Notes under the pieces: generated by a model
The model's database searches: none
What the model saw: only the letters and a program-made list of their open reading frames with translations
What the model was told of the DNA's origin: nothing
Source of the DNA: JAGLQQ01 sp043806135
Lineage (GTDB): Bacteria; Omnitrophota; Gorgyraeia; B26-G9
Assembly (NCBI GenBank): GCA_043806135.1
Contig: JAZDHG010000112.1
Span: 1-9,682 of the forward strand
DNA length: 9,682 bases
Direction: 5' to 3'
Position numbers and translations under genes: made by a program
Part shown: positions 1 to 5,570 of the stretch, piece after piece
How positions within the stretch are numbered: the stretch's first letter is position 1
How the letters are laid out: each line of letters begins with the position of its first letter

Positions 1-4
1 TTAC

Positions 5-373
5 TTATTCATCAGGCAATTTTTCTTTTATTTTCTTTAAGATCTCAAAAAGATCCACCGGCTTACCAATGATATCGTTGCTCGAAAAGCCTAATTTTCT
101 TAAAATCTCAAATACGTCGTCATCAATGGTGCCGGTAAGAATGATAACTGGTATCTCTTTTTTGCTTTTCCTAAACTGTTCTATTATTTCCTGGCCTTTT
201 ATACCCGGCATCTGTAAATCCATAATAAGCAGATCAAAATTATCCGTGGTCATCTTATGTATCGTTTCCAGGCCGTCTTCAGCCAAATAAACTTCATAAC
301 CCTTAATCCGGAGGAACCTCATTATCATATCCCGGATTTCCTTTTCATCATCCACGACCAGAATTTTATGCAC
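5..373 (-). CDS. stand-alone (CheY-like) receiver-domain response regulator
   Basis: A 122-residue single-domain response regulator, probably the phospho-acceptor partner of the adjacent kinase. The receiver core is complete: the acidic pair D8-D9 in ILVVDDE, phospho-acceptor D52 in LLIMDLQMPG, the switch Thr T80 in IILTG and the invariant Lys K104 in IGKP. Nothing follows the receiver, so output must be by protein contact or phosphotransfer. The start chosen is GTG at 373, which overlaps the kinase stop codon by 8 nt and has AAGGAG seven bases upstream. The frame stays open to 529, but the extra 52 residues only read through the kinase gene in another frame. The overlap implies translational coupling. 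The family assignment is firm; the partner and the pathway are inferred from position. Confidence 0.93.
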   Translation of the reverse strand: MHKILVVDDEKEIRDMIMRFLRIKGYEVYLAEDGLETIHKMTTDNFDLLIMDLQMPGIKGQEIIEQFRKSKKEIPVIILTGTIDDDVFEILRKLGFSSNDIIGKPVDLFEILKKIKEKLPDE

Positions 374-2027
374 CAGCTTTCTCCTTGAGCGGCAAAAAGA
401 TAGAAGCAGTTGTCCCCTGGCCTGTTTTACTTTCAAACGTGAGTTCTCCGTGATGCGCTTTAACAATGCCATAACAAACCGATAACCCGAGCCCATTGCC
501 TTTTTCTTTTGTAGTGAAAAACGGTTCAAAAATATGCTTAATGGCTTCTTCCGGCATCCCGCACCCGGTATCGCTAAAATCGATCCTTATCCTGCCGTCT
601 ACGCCTGAGGTGTTTACCGTAATCTCTCCGCCCTTTCCCATCGCGTCTTTAGCGTTATTCAAAAGGTTCATGAAAACTTCCTGCAGTTGTTCCTCATCAA
701 TAAAAATAAGGGGGAGGTTCCGGCCGTAATTTCTTTTTATTTTCACTCCGGCAAGATTAAACTGATGTTCGACGATACCGACAATAGATTCTATGTTACT
801 GTTAATATCTTTTTCTTTGAGCTGTCCGCGGCTGGGGTGGGAAAATTTGAGCAGCCGCTGAATGATATTTTTCGACTTTTTGCATTCTTCGACAATGATT
901 TTAAGGTTATTTTTAATTTCTTCTTTGGAAATCTCGTCCATTAAACACAGTTGTGCGTTCCCCGAGATAATCATTAGCGGATTGTTAACCTCGTGAGCCA
1001 TGTCCGAAACAAGCTTCCCGAGCGCGGATAGTTTCGCTGATTGCGTCAACTGCTGTTGGTGCATTTTAAGTTTTTCGTGTGTTTCTTTCAATTCAGACAG
1101 CATGGTAAGCGCTTGTTTTTCTTTCTTCCACAAATCCTGGTTAGTCAGGACAAAGTCTTGTTCCAATTTTTGAAGATTTTTATACAAATTTGCGTTGTCT
1201 AAAGCCAAACTGGATAACGAAGCAAATATATTTGATTTATATAGGTCTACCTGGGAAAAATTCTCAGAGATATTCAGCCGGTTTACAGCCAGTATGCCCA
1301 GAACTGTATTGCTCTTTATCAGAGGGATAACCATTGAAGACTTAATGTCTTCCCGGCCCCGAACCCCCTTAAACCGCTCATCATTGGTTAAACCATTAAT
1401 CAGGATAACCGACTGCCGGCTTTCAGCAACCCAGCCGGCGATCCTTTCTCCCAGTGCCAGCCGCGTATTCTTTACAACCTCTTCGTTTAAACCATTCGCA
1501 AAAGCTATGTACAATTTCCCCTGTTCGTCAAAGAGCATAATGGAAACATCGTCAGCCCGAAGGACTTTCATAGCCAGGTCAACGATGATCTTCAAAAGAT
1601 CGTTCATTTCTATAGTTGAAAAAATTGCTTTGCTTATCTCATATAACGCAACTGTTTCGGTAAGCTGGTGCTTCTCGATCGCCTTTTCTATTAAAATTAC
1701 AATTTTATCGCCGCTGACCGGCTTCTGAATGTAATCGTAGGCGCCTTTTTTCAGGCTTTCGGTAGCGGACTCAATAGAACCATACCCGGTGATCATAATC
1801 ACTTCAATTCCAGGGTCAACCTTCTTCATTTGCTCAAGGACTTGTATCCCATTTAAATCAGGCAAGTTAATATCCAGCAAAATCACGTCAAATTTACTTT
1901 TTTTCGTCTTCTCGATCCCGGCTTCTCCGGTCAGGGCAGTTTCTACTTCGTAGCCGCTGCGCTTCAAGGTATGAAATAACGCTTCAACTACATCCTGTTC
2001 ATCATCCACAACTAAAATCCTGTTCAT
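366..2027 (-). CDS. soluble REC-GAF-histidine kinase
   Basis: A 553-residue cytosolic sensor kinase with no membrane segment. Residues 1-120 are a receiver (D9, D10, phospho-acceptor D52 in LLDINLP, T80, K102). Residues about 125-280 are a GAF sensor domain, and about 280-335 are a polar, heptad-like linker. The dimerisation/phosphotransfer helix has its H-box at SDMAHEVNNP, with H345. The ATPase part carries the N box NLLNNAKDAM (454-463), the G1 box DTGCGMP (486-492), the F box FEPFFTTK (500-507) and the G2 box GNGLGL (510-515), so catalysis should be intact. An N-terminal receiver in front of the kinase suggests input from another kinase or an internal relay. The start at 2027 has a strong GGAGG six bases upstream; the frame is open to 2090 but the extension lacks a ribosome site and reads through leader hairpins. 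The GAF ligand cannot be told from sequence. Confidence 0.94.
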   Translation of the reverse strand: MNRILVVDDEQDVVEALFHTLKRSGYEVETALTGEAGIEKTKKSKFDVILLDINLPDLNGIQVLEQMKKVDPGIEVIMITGYGSIESATESLKKGAYDYIQKPVSGDKIVILIEKAIEKHQLTETVALYEISKAIFSTIEMNDLLKIIVDLAMKVLRADDVSIMLFDEQGKLYIAFANGLNEEVVKNTRLALGERIAGWVAESRQSVILINGLTNDERFKGVRGREDIKSSMVIPLIKSNTVLGILAVNRLNISENFSQVDLYKSNIFASLSSLALDNANLYKNLQKLEQDFVLTNQDLWKKEKQALTMLSELKETHEKLKMHQQQLTQSAKLSALGKLVSDMAHEVNNPLMIISGNAQLCLMDEISKEEIKNNLKIIVEECKKSKNIIQRLLKFSHPSRGQLKEKDINSNIESIVGIVEHQFNLAGVKIKRNYGRNLPLIFIDEEQLQEVFMNLLNNAKDAMGKGGEITVNTSGVDGRIRIDFSDTGCGMPEEAIKHIFEPFFTTKEKGNGLGLSVCYGIVKAHHGELTFESKTGQGTTASIFLPLKEKAGA

Positions 2028-2033
2028 CCTCTG

Positions 2034-2090
2034 CCTCCTAAAATAAAAAACCCATGTTAGAGCTTTATCAGAAACATGGGAAAAACCCAT
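2034..2090 (-). promoter_or_regulatory. attenuator-like leader: competing hairpins abutting the kinase ribosome binding site
   Basis: Read on the minus strand, ATGGG (2090-2086), a five-T loop, CCCATGTT (2080-2073), a 14-nt loop and AACATGGG (2058-2051) follow one another, then TTTTTTATTTT and the TAGGAGG ribosome site. CCCATGTT pairs perfectly with AACATGGG to give an 8-bp stem followed by U6, a standard intrinsic terminator. The same CCCAT can instead pair with the upstream ATGGG, which would abolish the terminator. The two folds exclude each other. What is seen is the complementarity; regulation of the kinase by attenuation is inferred. Confidence 0.6.
2045..2080 (-). terminator. intrinsic terminator hairpin in the kinase leader
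   Basis: A perfect 8-bp stem (2073-2080 with 2051-2058) with a 14-nt loop is followed on the minus strand by six T, then ATTTT. It lies only 18 nt upstream of the kinase start codon, so terminated transcripts would not reach the kinase. Confidence 0.6.
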
Positions 2091-2180
2091 AAAACAAAAA
2101 AATTTCTTTAGACATACTTATCTTTTTGATTCAGTAAAAAACACTCCCTTGCTTCCTGCGGAATCTCGGGATTATTTCTT

Positions 2181-2239
2181 GCCTGCCGACAGTCAGGCGC
2201 CCCTGGCCTCTGGTTTACGCCTCTTACGCTACGCAAACC
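2181..2239 (-). other. structured GC-rich block in the kinase leader
   Basis: Two stem-loops sit in a stretch visibly richer in GC than its flanks. One pairs 2232-2239 with 2212-2219 around a 12-nt loop. Its only non-Watson-Crick position is A/C on the plus strand but G-U on the minus strand. The other is GCCTG (2181-2185) with CAGGC (2194-2198). A GGCGCC palindrome adjoins at 2196-2201. The wobble favours a minus-strand RNA. It matches no riboswitch class I can recognise; it could also be a small dispersed repeat. Confidence 0.35.
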
Positions 2240-2247
2240 ATCTGCTC

Positions 2248-2284
2248 AATAAAAAACCCCAAGCTCTTTAATTGCTTAGGGTTT
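2248..2284 (-). terminator. intrinsic terminator downstream of the PilZ gene, within the kinase leader
   Basis: On the minus strand AAACCCTAAGC (2284-2274), a 9-nt loop and GCTTGGGGTTT (2264-2254) form a stem whose only non-Watson-Crick pair is a U-G wobble, followed by TTTTTTATT. On the plus strand that position is a C/A mismatch, so the fold favours minus-strand transcription. It can end transcripts from the cyclase-PilZ unit and also those from the promoter-like site at 2363-2390. Confidence 0.65.
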
Positions 2285-2362
2285 CATAGAATAATCTTGT
2301 AAGGTTTTTCTACCGGTATGCCTTTTTCCCATTATTTTTAGGTATTATGTAAACCAATTATA

Positions 2363-2390
2363 ATTTTACTCTCTTACCGAGCCTTGTCAA
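2363..2390 (-). promoter_or_regulatory. putative sigma-70 type promoter
   Basis: On the minus strand a perfect TTGACA (2390-2385) is followed after 16 nt by TAAAAT (2368-2363), with a further TATAAT at 2362-2357. It lies 26 nt beyond the stop of the PilZ gene and points to the kinase-receiver pair. A start near 2355 would give a leader of about 330 nt containing both terminator-like hairpins. Confidence 0.5.
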
Positions 2391-2416
2391 GAGGAAACTC
2401 CGGTAAAGTTGCGTTT

Positions 2417-2818
2417 TTACTTTATCTCCGGGTGAGTTTTGACAAAATTAGCGATGAAGTCGAGGTCTTCAGGAATTATATCTATAAAACAGATCCCGAT
2501 ACGATAAGCGTTTCTTTCTTTTAGGGAAAAACAGTACTTGACCACTCCATCGGCTTTTATTAACCTGTATTCGTCACCAGATGCAGCGTCAATATTATTC
2601 GGTATATTAAACTCCACAGTGACAATGGAAAATGTGGGGATCTCAAATTCTGATAAAATTGCCATTCCGCCTTCAGATAAATCTAATGTAGTAGCTTTAA
2701 TGTCGTTACCGCCAAATATCATATGCACGGTCAACGCAGCATTCATCGCACTTTCAACCCAAAAAGACACATCTACCCGTTTAAATCGTCGCCTTTCGCT
2801 GCCAGATTTTTCTTTCAT
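2417..2818 (-). CDS. PilZ domain protein (likely c-di-GMP receptor)
   Basis: A 133-residue single-domain PilZ protein. Both parts of the c-di-GMP binding signature are present: the arginine motif RRRFKR (residues 9-14, fitting RxxxR with R10 and R14) and the D-x-S-x-x-G motif DLSEGG (D46, S48, G51). The rest of the chain alternates short beta-like segments, as expected for the PilZ barrel. No membrane segment or second domain is seen, so it is probably a cytosolic adaptor. The gene starts 67 nt after the stop of the diguanylate cyclase on the same strand, so the two likely form a maker-and-reader pair. The ribosome site before the ATG at 2818 is weak. The target of this protein is unknown. 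Confidence 0.88.
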   Translation of the reverse strand: MKEKSGSERRRFKRVDVSFWVESAMNAALTVHMIFGGNDIKATTLDLSEGGMAILSEFEIPTFSIVTVEFNIPNNIDAASGDEYRLIKADGVVKYCFSLKERNAYRIGICFIDIIPEDLDFIANFVKTHPEIK

Positions 2819-2885
2819 CTTTTCATTATCCCCGGTTAATATAAAACCTGCTTTCCTTCAAAGAATAAGTTATTGGATCGGGAAC

Positions 2886-3797
2886 TTAATCTTCTAGGCC
2901 AAAAAGACAAACCCGGTTCTTTCCTATTTTTTTTGCCTGATACAAAGCATTATCTGCCTTTTTAATCAATTCTTCTTTGGTCTGTGCATCATCATTAAAA
3001 TTTGCCACTCCTATACTTATAGTGATCCTGGCTTTTGTAGAATCATCCAGGATAAATTCTTCTTTTGCGACAAAATCCATTATCCTCGCTGCAAATACCG
3101 AAGCATTCTTTTTATCGGTATGAGGAGCAATAATAGAAAATTCTTCACCACCATATCGGGCTACAAAATCAGTATTACGGATGCGCCGCAGGAGGATCTG
3201 CCCGATGCTTTTCAATATATTGTCTCCGGAAGGATGGCCGTAGGTATCGTTAAATTTCTTAAAATCATCTATATCCATCATTAAAAGAGAAAATTTTTGA
3301 GGATAACGCCGCGCCCGGGCTTCTTCCCGAAGCAGTAATTCATCGAAGTAACGCCGGTTATAAATACCGGTCAAACTGTCCGTAATAGCCATTTCTTGAT
3401 AAATATTCTTTTCTTTGACTTCTTCCTGTAGTTTTTTTCTTTCTAAAGCATGCATTATAACGAGTTTAAGTTCGTCTGTATTGAAGGGCCTGGTAATGTA
3501 ATCATAGGCGCCGGCTTTCATTGCTTCAACTGCCATAGGTACGGAGTTATGAGTAGTCACCACAATGATTGGGATATCGGATTTCACAGTTTGGAATTTC
3601 GTAATGACCTCTATTCCTTTTGTTTCTTCAGTGTCCAATTCCGTAACCACGGTCCTAAAAGACTCGTCTTTATACAATTGTAAAGCTTCTTTAAAGGTAG
3701 GGGAAGTAAACACATCAAAGTCTTTCTGTAAAAATTCCTCTAACGTCTGGCGTATATACTTATCCCCGTTGACAATTAAAATTTTCTCTTTATCCAT
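2886..3797 (-). CDS. diguanylate cyclase with degenerate receiver (pseudoREC-GGDEF)
   Basis: A 303-residue soluble protein that should make cyclic-di-GMP from two GTP. Residues 4-120 are receiver-like and 135-300 a GGDEF domain. The cyclase part looks active: metal-site D175 in MMDIDDFK, NDTYGH at 183-188, and the signature as GGEEF (216-220). An inhibitory I-site RxxD (R207-D210, RNTD) lies five residues before it. The receiver is abnormal: the acidic pair is replaced by N10-G11 before D12, the phospho-acceptor position holds Glu (E53 in VVTELDTEE), and the invariant Lys is Arg (R103 in ITRPF). T81 is kept. Normal phosphorylation is therefore unlikely; a fixed or contact-driven state is inferred. 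The ATG at 3797 follows AAAGGTGA. It precedes a PilZ gene on the same strand. Confidence 0.93.
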   Translation of the reverse strand: MDKEKILIVNGDKYIRQTLEEFLQKDFDVFTSPTFKEALQLYKDESFRTVVTELDTEETKGIEVITKFQTVKSDIPIIVVTTHNSVPMAVEAMKAGAYDYITRPFNTDELKLVIMHALERKKLQEEVKEKNIYQEMAITDSLTGIYNRRYFDELLLREEARARRYPQKFSLLMMDIDDFKKFNDTYGHPSGDNILKSIGQILLRRIRNTDFVARYGGEEFSIIAPHTDKKNASVFAARIMDFVAKEEFILDDSTKARITISIGVANFNDDAQTKEELIKKADNALYQAKKIGKNRVCLFGLED

Positions 3798-3818
3798 TAT
3801 TCACCTTTTTTTCTTATT

Positions 3819-3848
3819 ATTATACATCTTAAAAATCAAAACAATCAA
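3819..3848 (-). promoter_or_regulatory. putative promoter of the diguanylate cyclase gene
   Basis: On the minus strand TTGATT (3848-3843) and a perfect TATAAT (3824-3819) are separated by 18 nt. The start codon lies 21 nt beyond the -10 box, giving a very short leader that includes the ribosome site. Confidence 0.5.
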
Positions 3849-3857
3849 AATTGTTTT
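3838..3857. promoter_or_regulatory. inverted repeat overlapping the -35 box (possible operator)
   Basis: AAAACAAT (3838-3845) and ATTGTTTT (3850-3857) are perfect complements separated by 4 nt. The pair covers most of the -35 hexamer of the cyclase promoter, a usual place for a repressor site. The region is AT-rich, so chance cannot be excluded. Confidence 0.35.
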
Positions 3858-3898
3858 CCAGTAATGTCAAAGAGAATATATCTAACACAGCATTTTTA

Positions 3899-3937
3899 AG
3901 AAAAATCAGGCCTTTAGGAAATAAATTGTAGGGGCCT
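3899..3937 (-). terminator. weak putative terminator after the small membrane protein gene
   Basis: On the minus strand AGGCC (3937-3933) can pair with GGCCT (3912-3908), followed by GATTTTTCTT. A second pairing, TTTAGG with CCTAAA, overlaps it. The stem is short and the loop about 20 nt, so support is modest. It fits the end of the cluster that finishes at 3963. Confidence 0.3.
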
Positions 3938-3962
3938 AAATGGCAACAATAAATAACAGCTT

Positions 3963-4259
3963 TTAGATTCCTTTAAAAATTTTGATAACATCAAATGAAA
4001 ATTTGATATTAAGAATAGAAAACAGTATTAAGACCGGCCCGATGGCCTTATTATGGGCCATCAACCAGTTATCAAACCAGTCGATATTTTTATCTAAACC
4101 AGTCACAATCCGCGCGGGAACTATTTCCCTCTTGATTTTTTCATCAATTTTACGGTATAAATCCAAGGAAAAAGTAAAAATAAAACTTATTATAAAAACC
4201 GAGCCATAAACAAAAAACATAGTCGATGATATCAATAAAGTAAAAGGGTCATGTATCAT
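3963..4259 (-). CDS. small two-helix membrane protein (unknown function)
   Basis: I do not recognise a named family. The 98-residue product has a hydrophobic segment at about 8-32, a charged middle of about 35 residues, and a second hydrophobic segment at about 72-88. It would be an inner-membrane hairpin protein with a conserved-looking loop. That loop begins YRKIDEKIKREI (35-46), almost the same as YRKLEEVLGREI in the protein encoded at 4714-5004. The two proteins also match in length, helix spacing and a leucine-rich second helix, so they are probably distant paralogues. The ATG at 4259 has a strong GAGGAGGA eight bases upstream. The gene is the last of a cluster with the two-CW gene, 55 nt after its stop. 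AT-rich composition is shared with the cluster. Confidence 0.75.
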   Translation of the reverse strand: MIHDPFTLLISSTMFFVYGSVFIISFIFTFSLDLYRKIDEKIKREIVPARIVTGLDKNIDWFDNWLMAHNKAIGPVLILFSILNIKFSFDVIKIFKGI

Positions 4260-4314
4260 AATTAATTCCTCCTCTGGTAAAAAGAATGAAAATTATCTAA
4301 AGACCAAGTTTTTT

Positions 4315-4626
4315 TTAATCTTCTTGTTGGCGCAATTTTTTCAGTAGCCCATGGGAAAAAACAAAATTTTTAGCCTCTTCCTTCAGAACCGACAGATAAA
4401 AGTCGCATTTTATGCAATTGGCTCTTTTACTAACAAATGTCCCCTGTATTTGCCCCTTACAAAATGTCCCAGCAACTACCCAACAAGCGCGGCCACTGTT
4501 CTTGCCCTGATGAATTCCATTTAGTTTATTCTCAGTAGAAGCAGGGCAAACTCCTAATTCATGGTTTTTTTCGCCGCCGGGTTGTCTTCCGCATTTCTTA
4601 AGCTCCCAACAATTTAATTTCCCCAA
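4315..4626 (-). CDS. two-CW domain cysteine-rich protein
   Basis: A 103-residue protein that fits the family named for two Cys-Trp pairs: C6-W7 in NCWELKKCG and C48-W49 in GRACWVVAGTFC. Seven cysteines are present (6, 12, 27, 48, 56, 71, 74); the last two form CIKC before DFY. The pattern suggests a bound metal or iron-sulfur centre, but the family's biochemistry is not established as far as I know. No signal peptide or membrane segment is seen. The only usable start is TTG at 4626: an in-frame TGA lies two codons upstream and no ATG or GTG occurs before the first CW pair. AAGGGTGA stands just upstream as a modest ribosome site. It sits between two related small membrane protein genes, suggesting a joint function. 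Confidence 0.85.
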   Translation of the reverse strand: MGKLNCWELKKCGRQPGGEKNHELGVCPASTENKLNGIHQGKNSGRACWVVAGTFCKGQIQGTFVSKRANCIKCDFYLSVLKEEAKNFVFSHGLLKKLRQQED

Positions 4627-4713
4627 CGCTCACCCTTTTTTTACTATTGCCCTTAGCGATTATTCCCTGATTATAGTCGATGCAAAATATAAAGACCGGT
4701 TTAACTAGTGAAA

Positions 4714-5004
4714 TCATATTTTAACTTTCAAAGCCACGAGTAAGAACAAGAGGGAAAAAAAGATAAAAAACCAGCCAAGCAACAGCCTACCGGTCAAAAG
4801 ACGTTCCTGAAGAGTGTAAATAGTAACCTCTAATTTAGGGAAAACTATTTTTCTTATACCACCAATTTCTCTTCCCAATACCTCCTCCAACTTCCTGTAT
4901 TTATGCTCAGTTATTAATAAAATCACCCCAATAACGAAAATTAACGGGCTGATAACGATTAAAAACCAGCTAATAAACTCGAATATATTCTGATATTCTT
5001 CCAT
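4714..5004 (-). CDS. small two-helix membrane protein, related to the one at 3963-4259
   Basis: A 96-residue protein of unrecognised function with hydrophobic segments at about 10-32 and 74-92 and a charged linker of about 40 residues. The linker opens with YRKLEEVLGREI (36-47), sharing Y, R, K, E, R, E, I positions with the protein at 3963-4259. Both termini are short, so the protein is little more than two helices and their loop. It is the first gene after a promoter-like pair at 5078-5106 and is followed after 87 nt by the two-CW gene on the same strand. No strong ribosome site precedes the ATG at 5004. The three genes 4714, 4315 and 3963 are best read as one cluster; function is not inferred beyond the membrane. 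Confidence 0.72.
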   Translation of the reverse strand: MEEYQNIFEFISWFLIVISPLIFVIGVILLITEHKYRKLEEVLGREIGGIRKIVFPKLEVTIYTLQERLLTGRLLLGWFFIFFSLLFLLVALKVKI

Positions 5005-5077
5005 ATCTGGGCTATCTCTAAAATTTACGAAACCAGGCCTACATTAAACTATTACTGCCTTTCTCAACCACTGGTTT

Positions 5078-5106
5078 ATTATACAATATTTTACGCTTTT
5101 ATACAA
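5078..5106 (-). promoter_or_regulatory. putative promoter of the small membrane protein/two-CW cluster
   Basis: On the minus strand TTGTAT (5106-5101) and a perfect TATAAT (5083-5078) are 17 nt apart. The site lies between the PilZ gene ending at 5120 and the gene starting at 5004, with a predicted leader of about 65 nt. The -35 box is weak (TTG plus three mismatches). Confidence 0.45.
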
Positions 5107-5119
5107 GATTTCACTGGAT

Positions 5120-5497
5120 TTATTTAATCAGTGTAAATACATACTTGGAAAGCCTTTGACTGTCGTCTTCACTTATTTCTGTAAATTCAACACCTGTGTC
5201 CCAGCTGCTTCTTTTATCATCGCTTAAAATAAAGTCTCCTATCCAGACGACTCTCCCCTCTGTCTGAATAGGGCGCTCACCCGCGGGTAAATTTATTACT
5301 AAAGACAGGATATCACCGATATCTATCCTTTCATAAACAATGACACAAATACCTCCTGAACTTATATTTTTTGTCACACCTTCACTTTTTGAGCTTTGAT
5401 TTTTTCCGATAACGGAATATTCAATATCAACTGATAGGTTCAGGCGCGGGAATTTCCTTCTTTCTGAAAAAAATTTTACATTTTTCAAAGTCTCCAT
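5120..5497 (-). CDS. PilZ domain protein (second copy)
   Basis: A 125-residue single-domain PilZ protein and probable c-di-GMP receptor. The N-terminal arginine motif is SERRKFPR (R14 and R18 of RxxxR). The second motif is NISSGG (N44, S46, G49), an accepted variant of D/N-x-S-x-x-G. VVWIGD and DTGVEF later in the chain fit the conserved barrel strands of the family. No membrane helix or output domain is present. The ATG at 5497 has a very strong AGGAGGAGG seven bases upstream, stronger than that of the other PilZ gene in the window. It differs clearly in sequence from the protein at 2417-2818, so the two are not a recent duplication. It has no cyclase gene directly adjacent; the nearest is at 2886-3797. 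Confidence 0.88.
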   Translation of the reverse strand: METLKNVKFFSERRKFPRLNLSVDIEYSVIGKNQSSKSEGVTKNISSGGICVIVYERIDIGDILSLVINLPAGERPIQTEGRVVWIGDFILSDDKRSSWDTGVEFTEISEDDSQRLSKYVFTLIK

Positions 5498-5518
5498 ATT
5501 TTCCTCCTCCTAAGTTAT

Positions 5519-5570
5519 AGCCTAAACTACTCTATAGCAGATCAAGACAGGTAGTTTTACTTTTCAGGCT
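5519..5570. other. long interrupted inverted repeat between two genes
   Basis: AGCCTAAACTAC (5519-5530) can pair with GTAGTTT (5551-5557) and, after an 8-nt bulge, with AGGCT (5566-5570). On the plus strand it is followed by ATTTTTCTTTT, like a terminator, but no plus-strand gene runs into it. On the minus strand it would lie just before the ribosome site of the PilZ gene starting at 5497. It could act as an mRNA fold there; no function is shown. Confidence 0.35.

Noticed and set aside
374..529. N-terminal extension of the receiver gene to an ATG at 529
   Set aside because: The added 52 residues read through the kinase ATPase region in another frame, while GTG at 373 has a good ribosome site and begins exactly at the receiver fold.
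2028..2090. Kinase start at the ATG at 2090
   Set aside because: There is no ribosome site, and the extra 21 codons are the leader hairpins; ATG at 2027 has GGAGG and starts the receiver domain.
2212..2239. tRNA-like stem in the kinase leader
   Set aside because: Only a single stem-loop is present; no cloverleaf, TTC or anticodon arm can be built.
2091..2355. Cyclic-di-GMP (GEMM) riboswitch in the kinase leader, suggested by the c-di-GMP genes nearby
   Set aside because: The conserved GEMM core and tetraloop-receptor sequences are not found on either strand.
69..2897. Several plus-strand open frames across the kinase, receiver and PilZ genes
   Set aside because: They lie opposite well supported minus-strand genes, have no family resemblance and lack ribosome sites.
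4670..4698. Promoter before the two-CW gene based on a TATAAT at 4675-4670 (minus strand)
   Set aside because: No acceptable -35 box at 16-18 nt, and the region is AT-rich; left out of the annotation.
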